Shown here piece by piece: positions 28,771 to 37,326 of a stretch of DNA of 64,000 nucleotides. The stretch covers positions 1 through 64,000 of the forward strand of contig NZ_WMBB01000005.1 of assembly GCF_009708175.1 (NCBI RefSeq). Reading direction: 5' to 3'. Both the position numbers and the translations under genes were made by a program. This DNA is from Nocardia aurantiaca (GTDB lineage Bacteria; Actinomycetota; Actinomycetes; Mycobacteriales; Mycobacteriaceae). The notes under the pieces were generated by a model, which did no database searches, had not been told where the DNA came from, and saw only the letters and a program-made list of their open reading frames with translations. Numbering within the stretch: position 1 is the first letter of the stretch; every line of letters begins with the position of its first letter.

Positions 28771-29034
28771 TTCTCGCCGACGGTGCCCACACCTCATCCG
28801 CAGACTTACCGCGGACCGCTACCCGGCACTCCTTCGCGCCCATTTACTTTCGCCTCCATCCGTTGTGGCGGGACGCTACAGCGCGGCACCCACTGAGATC
28901 CGACAGCTGGGACGCATGACGTTGGCGAGCCACCTCCCGCTCATAGACAGTTCCGTGCGGTTGGCCGCGGCCACGCCGGTCCGAACAGCCCCGTAAGCGG
29001 CAGAACAGTGCGTTCTCAGTGAGCTGCAATCGGC

Positions 29035-29286
29035 TCAGAGGCCTTCGAGGCCGAGGGCCTTCGCACGGTAGACGAGCGCGTCCATCGCCCAGTGGAGGCT
29101 CGGATTCGGATCCATCCCCGAGCCATCACGCAGCGCCTTCACTGCTTCGATCCGACGTCCTTCCCGCAGCAATCGATCGAACTCGGCACGAGCCTCGAAC
29201 GTTCTGTGCCTCAGGTGTCCGGACGTGGGGAACGTCCTCCTGATGCGCTTGTCGGGCTTGGTGTCCCATCGGGGTAGGAGGACGTT
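29035..29286 (-). pseudogene. 5'-truncated reading frame without a usable start
   Basis: The frame between stops at 29287 and 29035 reads ...LRHRTFEARAEFDRLLREGR, RIEAVKALRDGSGMDPNPSL, HWAMDALVYRAKALGLEGL. Amphipathic helices with REGRRIEAVKALRD recall the bL12 C-terminal-like domain (xxIxAVKxLRExTG), but this is weak. There is no ATG/GTG/TTG near the expected start, only a TTG in mid-sequence, so it is probably the end of a lost gene. Confidence 0.35.
29231..29286. repeat. 11-bp inverted repeat with 34-bp spacer
   Basis: AACGTCCTCCT (29231-29241) and AGGAGGACGTT (29276-29286) are exact complements. Each arm contains an AGGAGG ribosome-binding-like core on one strand. Purpose unknown. Confidence 0.5.
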
Positions 29287-29388
29287 TCATGGTAACGGTA
29301 GTGGCGTGTCCCGGGGTGATCGCAATCGCAACGTGCGGGCATTCGGTTGGCCGCGGATGTGAGCATGGTCGTCGTCGAAGCTTTGTGG

Positions 29389-29901
29389 TCAGCGGCTGCC
29401 GATGCTCGGTTCGAGGATGGCCGCGATGTTTTGTGCGCTTGCGCAGGTGTTCTCGTCGGCGTTCGTGGCCTCGACGGTCATGACCCCGGTGGCGGTGCGG
29501 AGGTTGACTTCGCAACCCAACATGGACTTCGGGCCGACATACGCATCACGACCGTTGATCTTGGTGACGGTAGGCGCGTGCCCTCCTGGGCTGTTGGCAA
29601 CCCTCTGCGCCGAGGCGAGGTAGGCGTCATAGGTCCGGATAGGCGCAAGAGCGCTGGGATGCTCGAGATACAAGCTGCCATAGCCGCTCAGAGGGGAGAT
29701 CTCGCACTTCACCGAGTAGTTGGTCAGGGTTTGAACGACCTTCTTGGTATCCGGATCGAACCCGGCGCTTCGAATCGTTCTGTCGCTGATCTCCTTACAT
29801 GGATCGAACATTCCCGTCGGCTTGTCCTCCGAGGCCGAACAGCCACTCACCACACCGAGCGCGAGACCGGCAATGATGACGCCGATCATCTTCGTCCGCA
29901 C
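29389..29901 (-). CDS. DUF3558-type lipoprotein
   Basis: 170 residues from GTG 29901, giving MRTKMIGVIIAGLALGVVSG and the lipobox cysteine at residue 21 (VVSG|C). The mature part begins SASEDKPTGMFDPCKEISDR, the DUF3558 hallmark FDPC...I, and ends NADENTCASAQNIAAILEPS, with paired cysteines. These lipoproteins are anchored to the outer face of the membrane in Nocardia and mycobacteria; function unknown. The upstream frame stays open to about 30381, but only the GTG start gives a sensible export signal. Confidence 0.8.
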   Translation of the reverse strand: MRTKMIGVIIAGLALGVVSGCSASEDKPTGMFDPCKEISDRTIRSAGFDPDTKKVVQTLTNYSVKCEISPLSGYGSLYLEHPSALAPIRTYDAYLASAQRVANSPGGHAPTVTKINGRDAYVGPKSMLGCEVNLRTATGVMTVEATNADENTCASAQNIAAILEPSIGSR

Positions 29902-30280
29902 ACATACCCCGTAAATACCTTCGAACACAACGATTTCGGCCACCGCAGCTGACCCGGCTGCAACTGTACCGACCGTGCAGTCCTTGACTTGATTCGCCCA
30001 CGACATCCCCCCTTCCCACCGCCGCCCACGACTGAGAGCCCGAGCGCATCGCCGAGAGCGCGTTCCGTCAACGGCTGTACGAGGCTCGGTCCCTCGATCT
30101 TCCGAGAAGATTTGATGGTCGACTCGGTCCACGCGGGTTGCGGCAGTTGAGGTTAGAAGATCATCCGAACGGATCTCGTGCACGAGATTCGGAATGATCG
30201 AAAGTTGCCTGCGCGGTGCGGCGTTGGAAATGATGGGGCCCCAACGACTGCCGAGATGAAGCTGTAGACAGGATCCACTG
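29902..30280. other. Intergenic stretch between divergent lipoprotein and DUF4442 genes
   Basis: About 380 bases with promoters for both genes presumably inside. No further gene, repeat copy or RNA was recognised. Confidence 0.5.
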
Positions 30281-30790
30281 ATGTCGAGGCCAGCAGAGCC
30301 CCACACGTCCGATCTCACCGCTGGGCGAGCGGGCACACAATCGCTGCCCGGCCCGCGAGTGCTCCGTCGGATCATGAACATCTACCCGCCACTCTTGGGT
30401 GCCGGTGTCCGCGTCACGCATATCGCGGACGACTGGACCCGCGTAGAAGCTACGCACAAAGTTCGCCGATGGAACCGCAACCCGAACCGGGCAGCCTTCG
30501 GCGGCACTTTGTACGCGATGACCGATCCATTTTTCGGGCTCATGGCACGTGGTCAACTCGGAGCCGGCTATCGCGTTTGGACCAGTGGCGCGAGCATCGA
30601 GTTCATCGCACCCGGCCGTGAACTGGTGACCGCCTCCATGTCGCTCCCGCTCGATGAGGTCGCGACGATCCGTGCCGTCACCGACGATGGCAGCAAGTCG
30701 ATAACCACGCACACCACTGAAATCGTCTCCAATACAGGCGTTCTCGTTGCACGAGCCACTCAGCAGCTGTACGTGCGTCGCGCCAAGTAG
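30281..30790 (+). CDS. DUF4442 hot-dog-fold protein (thioesterase-like)
   Basis: 169 residues from ATG 30281. Hot-dog fold of the PaaI/DUF4442 group: NIYPPLLGAGVRVTHIADDW, VRRWNRNPNRAAFGGTLYAM (the H-G-G-like active loop with FGGTL), TDPFFGLMARGQLG and SGASIEFIAPGRELVTASMS. Many relatives are annotated as acyl-CoA thioesterases; activity here is unproven. It is directly followed by the RibD-C remnant. Confidence 0.85.
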   Translation: MSRPAEPHTSDLTAGRAGTQSLPGPRVLRRIMNIYPPLLGAGVRVTHIADDWTRVEATHKVRRWNRNPNRAAFGGTLYAMTDPFFGLMARGQLGAGYRVWTSGASIEFIAPGRELVTASMSLPLDEVATIRAVTDDGSKSITTHTTEIVSNTGVLVARATQQLYVRRAK

Positions 30791-30792
30791 CG

Positions 30793-31119
30793 ACCTCACA
30801 ACGTCGTTCCACTTTCTGAACGCATCGCCGAAAGAGGCATTGACGCGGGCGCTCGAGGCCGCCGACGGCAAGGACGTCCGCAGCGGCGGGGGAGTGGCCA
30901 CGGTCCGGGATTTCCTCGACGCCGATCTCATCGACCAGATGCCGATCTCATCGACCAGATGCCGATCTCATCGACCAGATGCATGTCGCGGTCGCGCCGG
31001 TCGAACTCGATCACGGCGAACGGCTGTGGACGACCCCGGACGAACTCACCGACCGCTTCCATCTGGAGCGGATCCCGAGCCCGAGCGGGGTGGTTCACCA
31101 CTTCTTCTGGCGAAGGTGA
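30793..31119 (+). pseudogene. RibD C-terminal/dihydrofolate-reductase-fold fragment broken by a tandem expansion
   Basis: The frame TTSFHFLNASPKEALTRALE, AADGKDVRSGGGVATVRDFL matches the C-terminal half of RibD_C-domain reductases. It then meets three copies of a 20-base unit, which shift the frame. The correct C-terminus HVAVAPVELDHGERLWTTPD and FHLERIPSPSGVVHHFFWRR follows in the new frame to TGA 31117-31119. The N-terminal half is missing and the fragment abuts the DUF4442 stop. Confidence 0.7.
30921..30980 (+). repeat. 20-bp tandem repeat, three perfect copies
   Basis: Unit GCCGATCTCATCGACCAGAT at 30921, 30941 and 30961. One copy encodes the family's ADLIDQM; two extra copies add 40 bases and so break the frame, consistent with slipped-strand replication. 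Confidence 0.9.
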
Positions 31120-31134
31120 CCGGGCGCGCTGCCC

Positions 31135-31527
31135 TTACTTGTCGAACAGCGCCAGGTACTTGGTCTGTCCGAACATCTCGGCCGCGTCCCGGGCGGACGG
31201 GTTTCCCGCGTTCGGGTCCGCGCCGGCCGCGAGCAGAGCTTGGACGATCACGTCCGAGCCCTTGAACACCGCGGCGGACAGCGGAGTCTGGCCCTTCTCA
31301 TTGCCGAAGTTGGGATCGGCCTTGCGTTCGAGGATGGCGTTCACCACCTCTGGGTGCGAGTAGTACGCGGCCAGCATGAGCGGCGTGTCGCCATTCTCGT
31401 TGGTCAGGTTCACCGGCACCCCGGCGTCGAGGTACGAGCCCAGGGCGGCGGCATCGCCGCTGCGCGCCAGCTCGAAGATCTTGCTCGCCAGCTCGAACAC
31501 TTCCGGATCCAGGTCTTTGGGTTCCAC
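31135..31527 (-). CDS. Ankyrin-repeat protein
   Basis: 130 residues. Three to four ankyrin units are visible: ELARSGDAAALGSYLDAGVP, NLTNENGDTPLMLAAYYSHP, NFGNEKGQTPLSAAVFKGSD and QALLAAGADPNAGNPSARDA, with the G-x-T-P-L consensus. It is soluble and has no signal peptide. Probably mediates protein binding; in actinomycetes such short ankyrin proteins often sit next to catalase or redox genes, but no partner is evident here. Confidence 0.88.
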   Translation of the reverse strand: MEPKDLDPEVFELASKIFELARSGDAAALGSYLDAGVPVNLTNENGDTPLMLAAYYSHPEVVNAILERKADPNFGNEKGQTPLSAAVFKGSDVIVQALLAAGADPNAGNPSARDAAEMFGQTKYLALFDK

Positions 31528-31617
31528 CAGGCCACTCTATCGAGGGGAAGCGGCGTGGCCGGACCAACTTTCGTAGATGACCGCCTGGGGTGTCATCCGG
31601 TGCGTGTGAATGCCCCT

Positions 31618-31690
31618 CCTCATCCTTGTGCGCTTTGGTCGGGATCCCTCCCATCGCGGTGGATTCCGGCCGACAACGTGCCGGAATGAC
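31618..31690. repeat. Second copy of the GGGATCC/CCGGAATGAC intergenic element
   Basis: Resembles 17706-17786: GGGATCC, then CCGGCCGACAACGTGCCGGAATGAC in split form, followed by another GTCGGAATGAC. Only partly palindromic. Confidence 0.4.
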
Positions 31691-31729
31691 AAGAGGGTCT
31701 GTCGGAATGACGGAAGAGTCTCCCGCGCC

Positions 31730-32476
31730 TCAGGACGTGATGATGTGCAGCTCGGTCGGCGAGGCGATCTCGGTGCGCAGCCCCGACTTCTCGGCCACGC
31801 GGGCCAGCCCGTCGATATCCGACGGCTCCGACCGGGACAGCACCAGCGCCCGAGCCAGCAGGCCCTTGTGGTGTTTGTTGAAGTGGCTCACCACGGTTCG
31901 TCTGCCGTCCGGTCGCTCGGTCAGCACTGTCGCGGTGACCGCGCCCGGGATGCGGCCGAGATTCTGGTAGGTGCCCGACCGCAGGTCCACCACCAGGTGA
32001 CCGGCCGCCTCGGCGCGCAGCGCCTGCGGCAGCACCGGCTTCCACAGCGATTGCAGCGTCGGCAGGCCGGGCAGCTTGGAACCGCCGGAAAGCCGGTAGG
32101 CCGGAATCCGATCGCCCGCGCGTATCACCCCGAACAGCGCCGAGCCGATGCCCAGGCGGGCCTCCGCCTTGGCGCGCTGGGCCTTGGTGAACCTGGCCGC
32201 GTCGAGAGCGTCGTAGAGCACGCCCGTGTAGCGGTCCAGGGCCGGGCAGGTGGCGGAGGTGCGCAGGGCGGCATTGCGCGCGATCTCGGTCTCAGCCCCC
32301 TTGCCCAGTCCCAGGGCGGCGCGCGAGGCGTCGGGATCGGCGGCCAGCCCGATCAGCTCGGCGACGAGTTTGTCGCGCACCGCTGTGAGCTGCGGCATCG
32401 CGAGGGAATCCAGGTCCAGGGGACCGCCCGAACCGCCGTCGGACTTGGTTTCGGAGGGAGGCAGCAGCACCAGCAC
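31730..32476 (-). CDS. yaaA: Peroxide stress protein YaaA (UPF0246/DUF328)
   Basis: 248 residues from GTG 32476, which gives the family start MLVLLPPSETKSDGG; the frame is open further upstream. Other family marks: RTSATCPALDRYTGVLYDAL, IGSALFGVIRAGDRIPAYRL, VVDLRSGTYQNLGR and SHFNKHHKGLLARALVLSRS (the conserved N-K-x-x-K-G motif). YaaA limits free iron and protects DNA under H2O2 stress in E. coli. Divergent from proS, 58 bases apart, a conserved-looking core arrangement. Confidence 0.92.
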   Translation of the reverse strand: MLVLLPPSETKSDGGSGGPLDLDSLAMPQLTAVRDKLVAELIGLAADPDASRAALGLGKGAETEIARNAALRTSATCPALDRYTGVLYDALDAARFTKAQRAKAEARLGIGSALFGVIRAGDRIPAYRLSGGSKLPGLPTLQSLWKPVLPQALRAEAAGHLVVDLRSGTYQNLGRIPGAVTATVLTERPDGRRTVVSHFNKHHKGLLARALVLSRSEPSDIDGLARVAEKSGLRTEIASPTELHIITS

Positions 32477-32534
32477 GAGCCAACACGGTAATGCCTTGTG
32501 AGCTGTGTGCGAGCAGGGGCTACTGTGTTGAGCC

Positions 32535-34283
32535 GTGATCACCCGCCTCTCCCACCTGTTCCTGCGCACCCTGCGCGACGACCCCGCCGATGCCGAGGTG
32601 CCCAGTCACAAGCTGCTGGTGCGTGCCGGATACGTGCGTCGCATCGCGCCAGGCGTCTACTCGTGGCTGCCGCTCGGCCTGCGCACGCTGCGCAAGGTCG
32701 AGGATGTCGTCCGGACGGAAATGGACGCCATCGGGGCGCAGGAGATCTCGCTGCCGGCACTGCTACCGCGCGAACCGTACGAGACCACGAACCGCTGGAC
32801 CGAATACGGCGACGGCCTGTTCCGGCTCAAGGACCGCAAGGGCCAGGACTACCTGCTCGGCCCCACCCATGAGGAGCTGTTCGCGCTCACCGTGAAGGGT
32901 GAGTACAACTCCTACAAGGATCTGCCGGTCACGCTGTATCAGATCCAGACCAAGTACCGCGACGAAGGTCGTCCGCGCGCGGGCATCCTGCGCGGGCGCG
33001 AGTTCATCATGAAGGACTCGTACTCGTTCGACCTCGACGAGGACGGGCTGAAGAAGAGCTACAACGCCCACCGCGAGGCGTACCAGAAGATCTTCGACCG
33101 GCTCGGTGTGAAGTACGTGATCGTGGCCGCCACCTCCGGCGCCATGGGCGGCTCCGCGTCGGAGGAGTTCCTGGCCGACAGCCCGGTGGGTGAGGACACC
33201 TACGTCATCTGCCGCGAATCCGGTTACGCCGCAAATGTGGAGGCCGTGGTCACCGCCGCGCCCGCCGAGATCCCGATCGAGGGCCAGGCCGAGGCCGTCG
33301 TCCACGACACCCCCGACACCCCGACCATCGCCACCCTGGTCGACTGGGCCAATGGCGCGAACGTGCTGGGCCGTGAGGCCACCGCCGCCGATACGCTCAA
33401 GAACGTCATGGTCAAGCTGGTCTATCCGGACGGCAAGACCGAGCTCCTCGGCGTGGGCATTCCGGGCGACCGCGAGGTCGACGAGAAGCGTCTCGAGGCG
33501 TCGGTCGAGCCCGCCGCGGTGGAACTGCTCGACGAGGCCGACTTCAAGGCCAACCCGTTCCTGGTCAAGGGCTACATCGGCCCGAAGGCTCTGCTGGCCA
33601 ACGGCGTTCGCTACCTGGTCGACCCGCGCGTGGTCTCCGGCACCAGCTGGATCACCGGCGCGGACGAGCTCGGCAAGCACTACGTCGGCCTGGTCGCCGG
33701 CCGTGACTTCACCCCCGACGGCACCATCGAGGCCGCCGAGGTCCGCGACGGAGACCCCTCGCCCGACGGCCGCGGCGTCCTGGAAGCCGCGCGCGGCATC
33801 GAGATCGGCCACATCTTCCAGCTCGGCCAGAAGTACACCGACGCCTTCGAGGTCGACGTGCTGGGCGAGAACGGCAAGCCGGTCCGCCTGACCATGGGCT
33901 CCTACGGCATCGGCGTCTCCCGCATGGTCGCCGTTCTCGCCGAGCAGATGCACGACGACAAGGGCCTGCGCTGGCCCCGCGCGGTCGCTCCCTTCGACGT
34001 CCACGTCGTCATCGCCAACAAGGACGACGCCGCCCGCGCGGGCGCCGAACAGGTTGCCGCCGAACTCGATTCACTCGGCTTCGAGGTCCTCCTCGACGAT
34101 CGCACCGCCTCCCCGGGCGTGAAGTTCAAGGACGCCGAACTCCTCGGCATGCCATACATCGTGGTCGTCGGCCGCGGCTGGGCGGAAGGCAAGATCGAAC
34201 TCCGCGACCGCTTCGCCGGCACCAGCGAGGAACTCCCCGCCGACACCGCCGTCGCCTCGATCGCGGCCAAGATCCGCGGCTGA
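32535..34283 (+). CDS. proS: Prolyl-tRNA synthetase, bacterial type
   Basis: 582 residues from GTG 32535. Class II synthetase motifs: motif 1 region [37 protein letters not shown], motif 2 [20 protein letters not shown] and [13 protein letters not shown], the bacterial editing (INS) domain around residues 220-400, motif 3 [19 protein letters not shown], and the anticodon-binding domain [20 protein letters not shown]. Charges tRNA-Pro and edits Ala-tRNA-Pro. An essential core gene within an otherwise accessory stretch; a terminator follows. Confidence 0.97.
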   Translation: MITRLSHLFLRTLRDDPADAEVPSHKLLVRAGYVRRIAPGVYSWLPLGLRTLRKVEDVVRTEMDAIGAQEISLPALLPREPYETTNRWTEYGDGLFRLKDRKGQDYLLGPTHEELFALTVKGEYNSYKDLPVTLYQIQTKYRDEGRPRAGILRGREFIMKDSYSFDLDEDGLKKSYNAHREAYQKIFDRLGVKYVIVAATSGAMGGSASEEFLADSPVGEDTYVICRESGYAANVEAVVTAAPAEIPIEGQAEAVVHDTPDTPTIATLVDWANGANVLGREATAADTLKNVMVKLVYPDGKTELLGVGIPGDREVDEKRLEASVEPAAVELLDEADFKANPFLVKGYIGPKALLANGVRYLVDPRVVSGTSWITGADELGKHYVGLVAGRDFTPDGTIEAAEVRDGDPSPDGRGVLEAARGIEIGHIFQLGQKYTDAFEVDVLGENGKPVRLTMGSYGIGVSRMVAVLAEQMHDDKGLRWPRAVAPFDVHVVIANKDDAARAGAEQVAAELDSLGFEVLLDDRTASPGVKFKDAELLGMPYIVVVGRGWAEGKIELRDRFAGTSEELPADTAVASIAAKIRG

Positions 34284-34305
34284 CACTTTCTACAACGAAA
34301 CCCTG

Positions 34306-34337
34306 AGTGGCGCATCATCTTCCGGTGATGCGCCACT
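34306..34337 (+). terminator. proS terminator
   Basis: Arms AGTGGCGCATCA (34306-34317) and TGATGCGCCACT (34326-34337), 8-base loop, followed by TTCCTC. It starts 22 bases after the proS stop and also lies just past the end of the leftward small operon. Confidence 0.85.
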
Positions 34338-34341
34338 TTCC

Positions 34342-34539
34342 TCACCGCGTCCCTTCGTTGTCGGGTCGCCAGATGTTCCAGCCCCGACCGGGCCCGCGAA
34401 CCATCTCCGTGACGGCGTTCTCGTAGTACTTCTTCGCTTCGCAATCATTCGCGCAGGCCATGTGCCGTTCGAGGCCGCTCTTCGCGTCGGCGAGAGTGGC
34501 GGGACGCCGGTAGGGTGCGCGGTGCCGATTACGGGTCAC
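34342..34539 (-). CDS. Small hypothetical protein, third gene of a tiny-protein operon
   Basis: 65 residues from GTG 34539, which overlaps the stop of the preceding gene by 11 bases, an arrangement typical of translational coupling. Product: MTRNRHRAPYRRPATLADAK, SGLERHMACANDCEAKKYYE, NAVTEMVRGPGRGWNIWRPD. Basic N-terminus, two cysteines (ACANDC), aromatic C-terminus. No family recognised. The terminator at 34306-34337 ends the operon. Confidence 0.55.
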   Translation of the reverse strand: MTRNRHRAPYRRPATLADAKSGLERHMACANDCEAKKYYENAVTEMVRGPGRGWNIWRPDNEGTR

Positions 34540-34765
34540 ACGTGCCACAACCCGGCTCCATCCGACTCGCCGGAAACCGAATGACCCTCGCGGACGTGAT
34601 CTTCTCGGCGTCGATCTTGATGATCTGCCCCGCCGCCATCTTCCGCTCACACATCGCGGTGACGCAATCATGGTGCAGAACAAGCGATTCCATCGCTTCA
34701 GTGGACGTCATCGCGGGTTCCCGGTCCCCGACGTCGCAGCTTTCCAGCCTTTCGTAGATATCCAC
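34529..34765 (-). CDS. Small hypothetical protein, second gene of a tiny-protein operon
   Basis: 78 residues from GTG 34765, with GGAGGTGA about nine bases upstream. Starts MDIYERLESCDVGDREPAMT; five cysteines (ESC, HHDCVTAMCERK, GCGTC near the end) hint at metal or disulfide bonding. No family recognised. Starts 32 bases after the stop of the 45-residue membrane protein gene and overlaps the next gene. Confidence 0.6.
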   Translation of the reverse strand: MDIYERLESCDVGDREPAMTSTEAMESLVLHHDCVTAMCERKMAAGQIIKIDAEKITSARVIRFPASRMEPGCGTCDP

Positions 34766-34797
34766 GGCCCATTCACCTCCCGACGCCCGCTCAATTC

Positions 34798-34935
34798 TTA
34801 TCGCCCACGGCGGTGGCGGCCATGGTCTCTTTTTTCGTACCGACCGGAATTTCTAATATCCTCAGCGAGGCAGGCGGTGGAGACCACTGCCCCAACCAAT
34901 GTCAAGATCATCAAAGCCCAAGCATCCCACGGCAT
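34798..34935 (-). CDS. 45-residue single-helix membrane protein, first gene of a tiny-protein operon
   Basis: ATG 34935 has AGGAG six bases upstream. Product: MPWDAWALMILTLVGAVVST, ACLAEDIRNSGRYEKRDHGR, HRRGR. One N-terminal membrane helix is followed by a charged, arginine-rich cytoplasmic tail. Codons (ATT, AGA, AAT, GAA, AAA) are AT-richer than most genes in the window, which fits horizontal origin. It heads an operon divergent from the Scr1/DUF397 pair. Confidence 0.6.
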   Translation of the reverse strand: MPWDAWALMILTLVGAVVSTACLAEDIRNSGRYEKRDHGRHRRGR

Positions 34936-35150
34936 TGCGACTCCTAGTTGCTTTCTGATGAATTCCCCGGCGCGGCTGATCTGGTGTCGTCGCCAGGTGC
35001 TGACTGCTTGTGTCGCTGGGTGTTGTCGTGTTGGTGGATACCAAAATATTGTCTGCGAACCGAGCGCGGTGCTCAGTTCGCGGAATAAGATAGATGTGCA
35101 GAAAGCACGTGTGCGCGACGAACATTCACCTTGATTGTGAGGCTAACGAA

Positions 35151-36062
35151 GTGGTCGGATCTGCGAAGACATCCGTTTCCCGGCTGGATTTCGGTAATTT
35201 CATGCAACGACTCCGCAAGCGTGCCAACAAGAACACGACCGTCGCCGGGCTGCACTTGGGTGAGGTCTCTCGCTTCGTCATCGGACGACTGGAAGACGGG
35301 ACGCCGACGAAGCTCACCACACCACAGATCGAAAGCCTGCTCTGGTTCTACGACGCCACCGACTGTGAGCGGGAAGAGGCGCTGACGCTGTGGGCGGATA
35401 TCAAGCGGCAGGAAAAGGTCGCGCGGGCAGAGGGTGGTGCGAAAGGGTTCTGGACCGAGTACACAGACCAGGTCGCACCTAACTTCTCGAAATTCCTGCG
35501 ACTCGAGGAACTCGCAATCAGCATGGTCGCCTACCACCCGACGATCGTTCCGGGCTTGCTGCAGGGGCCGGACTATCGGCGCGTGATCGTCCTCATCGAC
35601 AACCCGGGGCTGTCGGCCGTGAACGTTGAGCGCCGCCTCGAGCTCACGGCGCTGCGACAGAACCGACTGAACGAGAAGGATTTTCGCGTCCGCGTACTGA
35701 TGTCGGCCGCAGTACTCCGGAATCTGGTCGGCGGCACGGCCGTCATGTCAGCGCAACTGCGGTGGTTGGCCGATATGAGCGAGCGCGAGAACGTCAGCAT
35801 CCGCCTCATCGACTTCGGGGTCGCGTCGCATCGAGGGCTGACGATCCAACCCTTCACACGCCTCGAGTTCGCGCCTGGTGTGAGCGGTCTGACGAAGGCG
35901 CCGGTCGTATATGTCGAAGGCGCCTTCAGTATCGGCTACCACGAGCGGGAAGACGTCGTGACGAAGTACGACGAGGCGATCGCCGCTCTCGAAGCGGTAG
36001 CGTTGACAGAAGCCGGCACCAAAGACCTGCTGGTGCAGACAGCGAAGGAGTATGCGGCGTGA
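35151..36062 (+). CDS. Scr1-family helix-turn-helix regulator (XRE + DUF5753)
   Basis: 303 residues from GTG 35151 (GAGG upstream). An N-terminal XRE-like helix-turn-helix (RLDFGNFMQRLRKRANKNTT, GLHLGEVSRFVIGRLEDGTP) is followed by the DUF5753 domain: FSKFLRLEELAISMVAYHPT, VPGLLQGPDYRRVIVLIDNP, RQNRL and LMSAAVLRNLVGGTAVMSAQ, ending PVVYVEGAFSIGYHEREDV. These proteins pair with DUF397 proteins in actinomycetes and control development or secondary metabolism; the pair has been compared to toxin-antitoxin modules. It overlaps the DUF397 start by 4 bases (GTGA). Confidence 0.9.
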   Translation: MVGSAKTSVSRLDFGNFMQRLRKRANKNTTVAGLHLGEVSRFVIGRLEDGTPTKLTTPQIESLLWFYDATDCEREEALTLWADIKRQEKVARAEGGAKGFWTEYTDQVAPNFSKFLRLEELAISMVAYHPTIVPGLLQGPDYRRVIVLIDNPGLSAVNVERRLELTALRQNRLNEKDFRVRVLMSAAVLRNLVGGTAVMSAQLRWLADMSERENVSIRLIDFGVASHRGLTIQPFTRLEFAPGVSGLTKAPVVYVEGAFSIGYHEREDVVTKYDEAIAALEAVALTEAGTKDLLVQTAKEYAA

Positions 36063-36250
36063 AGAATCCGCCAAAAGGCATGTGGTACAAGTCGAGCAGG
36101 TCCGATGGGGGGAACGCCTGTGTCGAGGTCTGTCACACGGCAGCCGCCACGCTGGTCCGAGACACGAAGGACAACGGCCGCGGTCCGATCCTCGAGTTCC
36201 CGGCCGACGTCTGGACCGACTTCATCGACAGCGGCATCTGGAAATGCTGA
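36059..36250 (+). CDS. DUF397 protein
   Basis: 63 residues from GTG 36059, overlapping the Scr1 stop. Classic DUF397 pattern: WYKSSRSDGGNACVEVCHTA, then LVRDTKDNGRGPILEFPADV and W at DFIDSGIWKC. Small partner of the upstream Scr1-type regulator, by family knowledge; direct binding is presumed. Confidence 0.92.
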   Translation: MKNPPKGMWYKSSRSDGGNACVEVCHTAAATLVRDTKDNGRGPILEFPADVWTDFIDSGIWKC

Positions 36251-36349
36251 CGAACCGGTAGAACCACGAAAATCCCCCGGCGGAATGTCGGAACGTTCCA
36301 GGGTCCGGTTCAGGGGAGATTGCGATGGGCTTCTGGATCGCCCGTCGAA

Positions 36350-36808
36350 TCAGAGCCGCTTGCTGAGCAGGCGACGGCCGTCGTCGTGGAAACCGCGTGC
36401 GAGGTAATAAGCGAACAGATGCCCCACATCGCGACCGTTCGGTGCTACGACCAACTCCAGACACGGGCAACCTCGCTCGCGCGCCCACTCGGAGCTGTCC
36501 TCGATGAGTCGACCTGCCAGCCCGCACTGCCGTGCCGTCGGCACCACGAACAGATCGTCGAGTACGGCGATCAGCCCGTTTTCCAGACCGAAGCCGGTGG
36601 TGGTGACGGCGTAGCCGAGTAACCGATCCCCTGAATCCGCCACGGCGACTCGCGCCGCGGGCGATGCGAGCAACGTCGCGAGGTTGTTGCCCAACTCCTG
36701 CTCGTCGATGGCGAAACCGTCCTCTGTGTAGAACGCGACGGCCAACGCTGACACGGCGGCCAGATCGACCGGGTCGGCGGCACGCACGGTGGGAGATGAA
36801 ATCGTCAT
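36350..36808 (-). CDS. GNAT family N-acetyltransferase
   Basis: 152 residues. GNAT fold: N-terminal VRAADPVDLAAVSALAVAFY, AVADSGDRLLGYAVTTTG, motif A LDDLFVVPTARQCGLAGRLI (the R/Q-x-x-G-x-A CoA loop, with Q-C-G-L-A-G), and LELVVAPNGRDVGHLFAYYL near the C-terminus. Acceptor unknown. Convergent with the DUF397 gene. Confidence 0.88.
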   Translation of the reverse strand: MTISSPTVRAADPVDLAAVSALAVAFYTEDGFAIDEQELGNNLATLLASPAARVAVADSGDRLLGYAVTTTGFGLENGLIAVLDDLFVVPTARQCGLAGRLIEDSSEWARERGCPCLELVVAPNGRDVGHLFAYYLARGFHDDGRRLLSKRL

Positions 36809-37326
36809 ACCCGCAGTACATTCGGCCGGTCCGAATCGGACAACCGAATTTACCTACCGTGCTTACCCCGGAACCGCTCGCAAACCGATTGCTCGCCACG
36901 TCGGATGTATTCATGCCGCAATGTCAGAGCTCCAGATACCGGGTCCGCGTCGCGCGGCTCCATCTCCCTCAGTGGCGACCGAACCACGCCCGCGCCTGTT
37001 TCAGCCGTGTGGTCTTCTGCCGGACCGTGCCGCCCGCTCGTATCGAGCGGGCGGCACCCTGTGGTATTCAGGCCACGGTATCTGTGCGAGGACGAGCGCA
37101 TTCACATCGCCGACCGGTAGTGGGAAAGGTCGGAATCCACACGGCCACAAACGAATTGGGAATGCACCCGGCGCGATCCGCCGGGAGATCGCGCATAACG
37201 CCACCGTTGAGCCGGGCCGGACAGGCGATCTGTCGCCGGCCCGCCCGCACCGAAGCCCGCCGGCGCAGGCCGAAGATCTCCCAAGACCATGCGGCGGCAG
37301 AATCTTCACGTCCGACTCGACTCAGG
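36809..37326. other. Gene-free stretch with one strong hairpin
   Basis: About 520 bases with no convincing gene. At 37027-37057 a perfect 14-bp stem (GTGCCGCCCGCTCG / CGAGCGGGCGGCAC, 3-base loop) looks like a terminator, yet no intact gene ends beside it. On the minus strand just beyond it a short open frame ends TTRLKQARAWFGRH; this could be the tail of a lost gene. Confidence 0.45.

Noticed and set aside
34862..35125. 87-codon minus-strand frame over the Scr1 promoter
   Set aside because: Overlaps the better supported 45-codon membrane gene and the Scr1 promoter; no ribosome site.
35151..36250. Scr1/DUF397 as a phage-defence operon
   Set aside because: The pair is widespread in actinomycete development and secondary metabolism; no nuclease or other defence effector is adjacent.
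37001..37309. 102-codon minus-strand frame starting MKILPPHGLGR
   Set aside because: No ribosome site, composition like a random GC-rich frame, crosses a perfect 14-bp hairpin.
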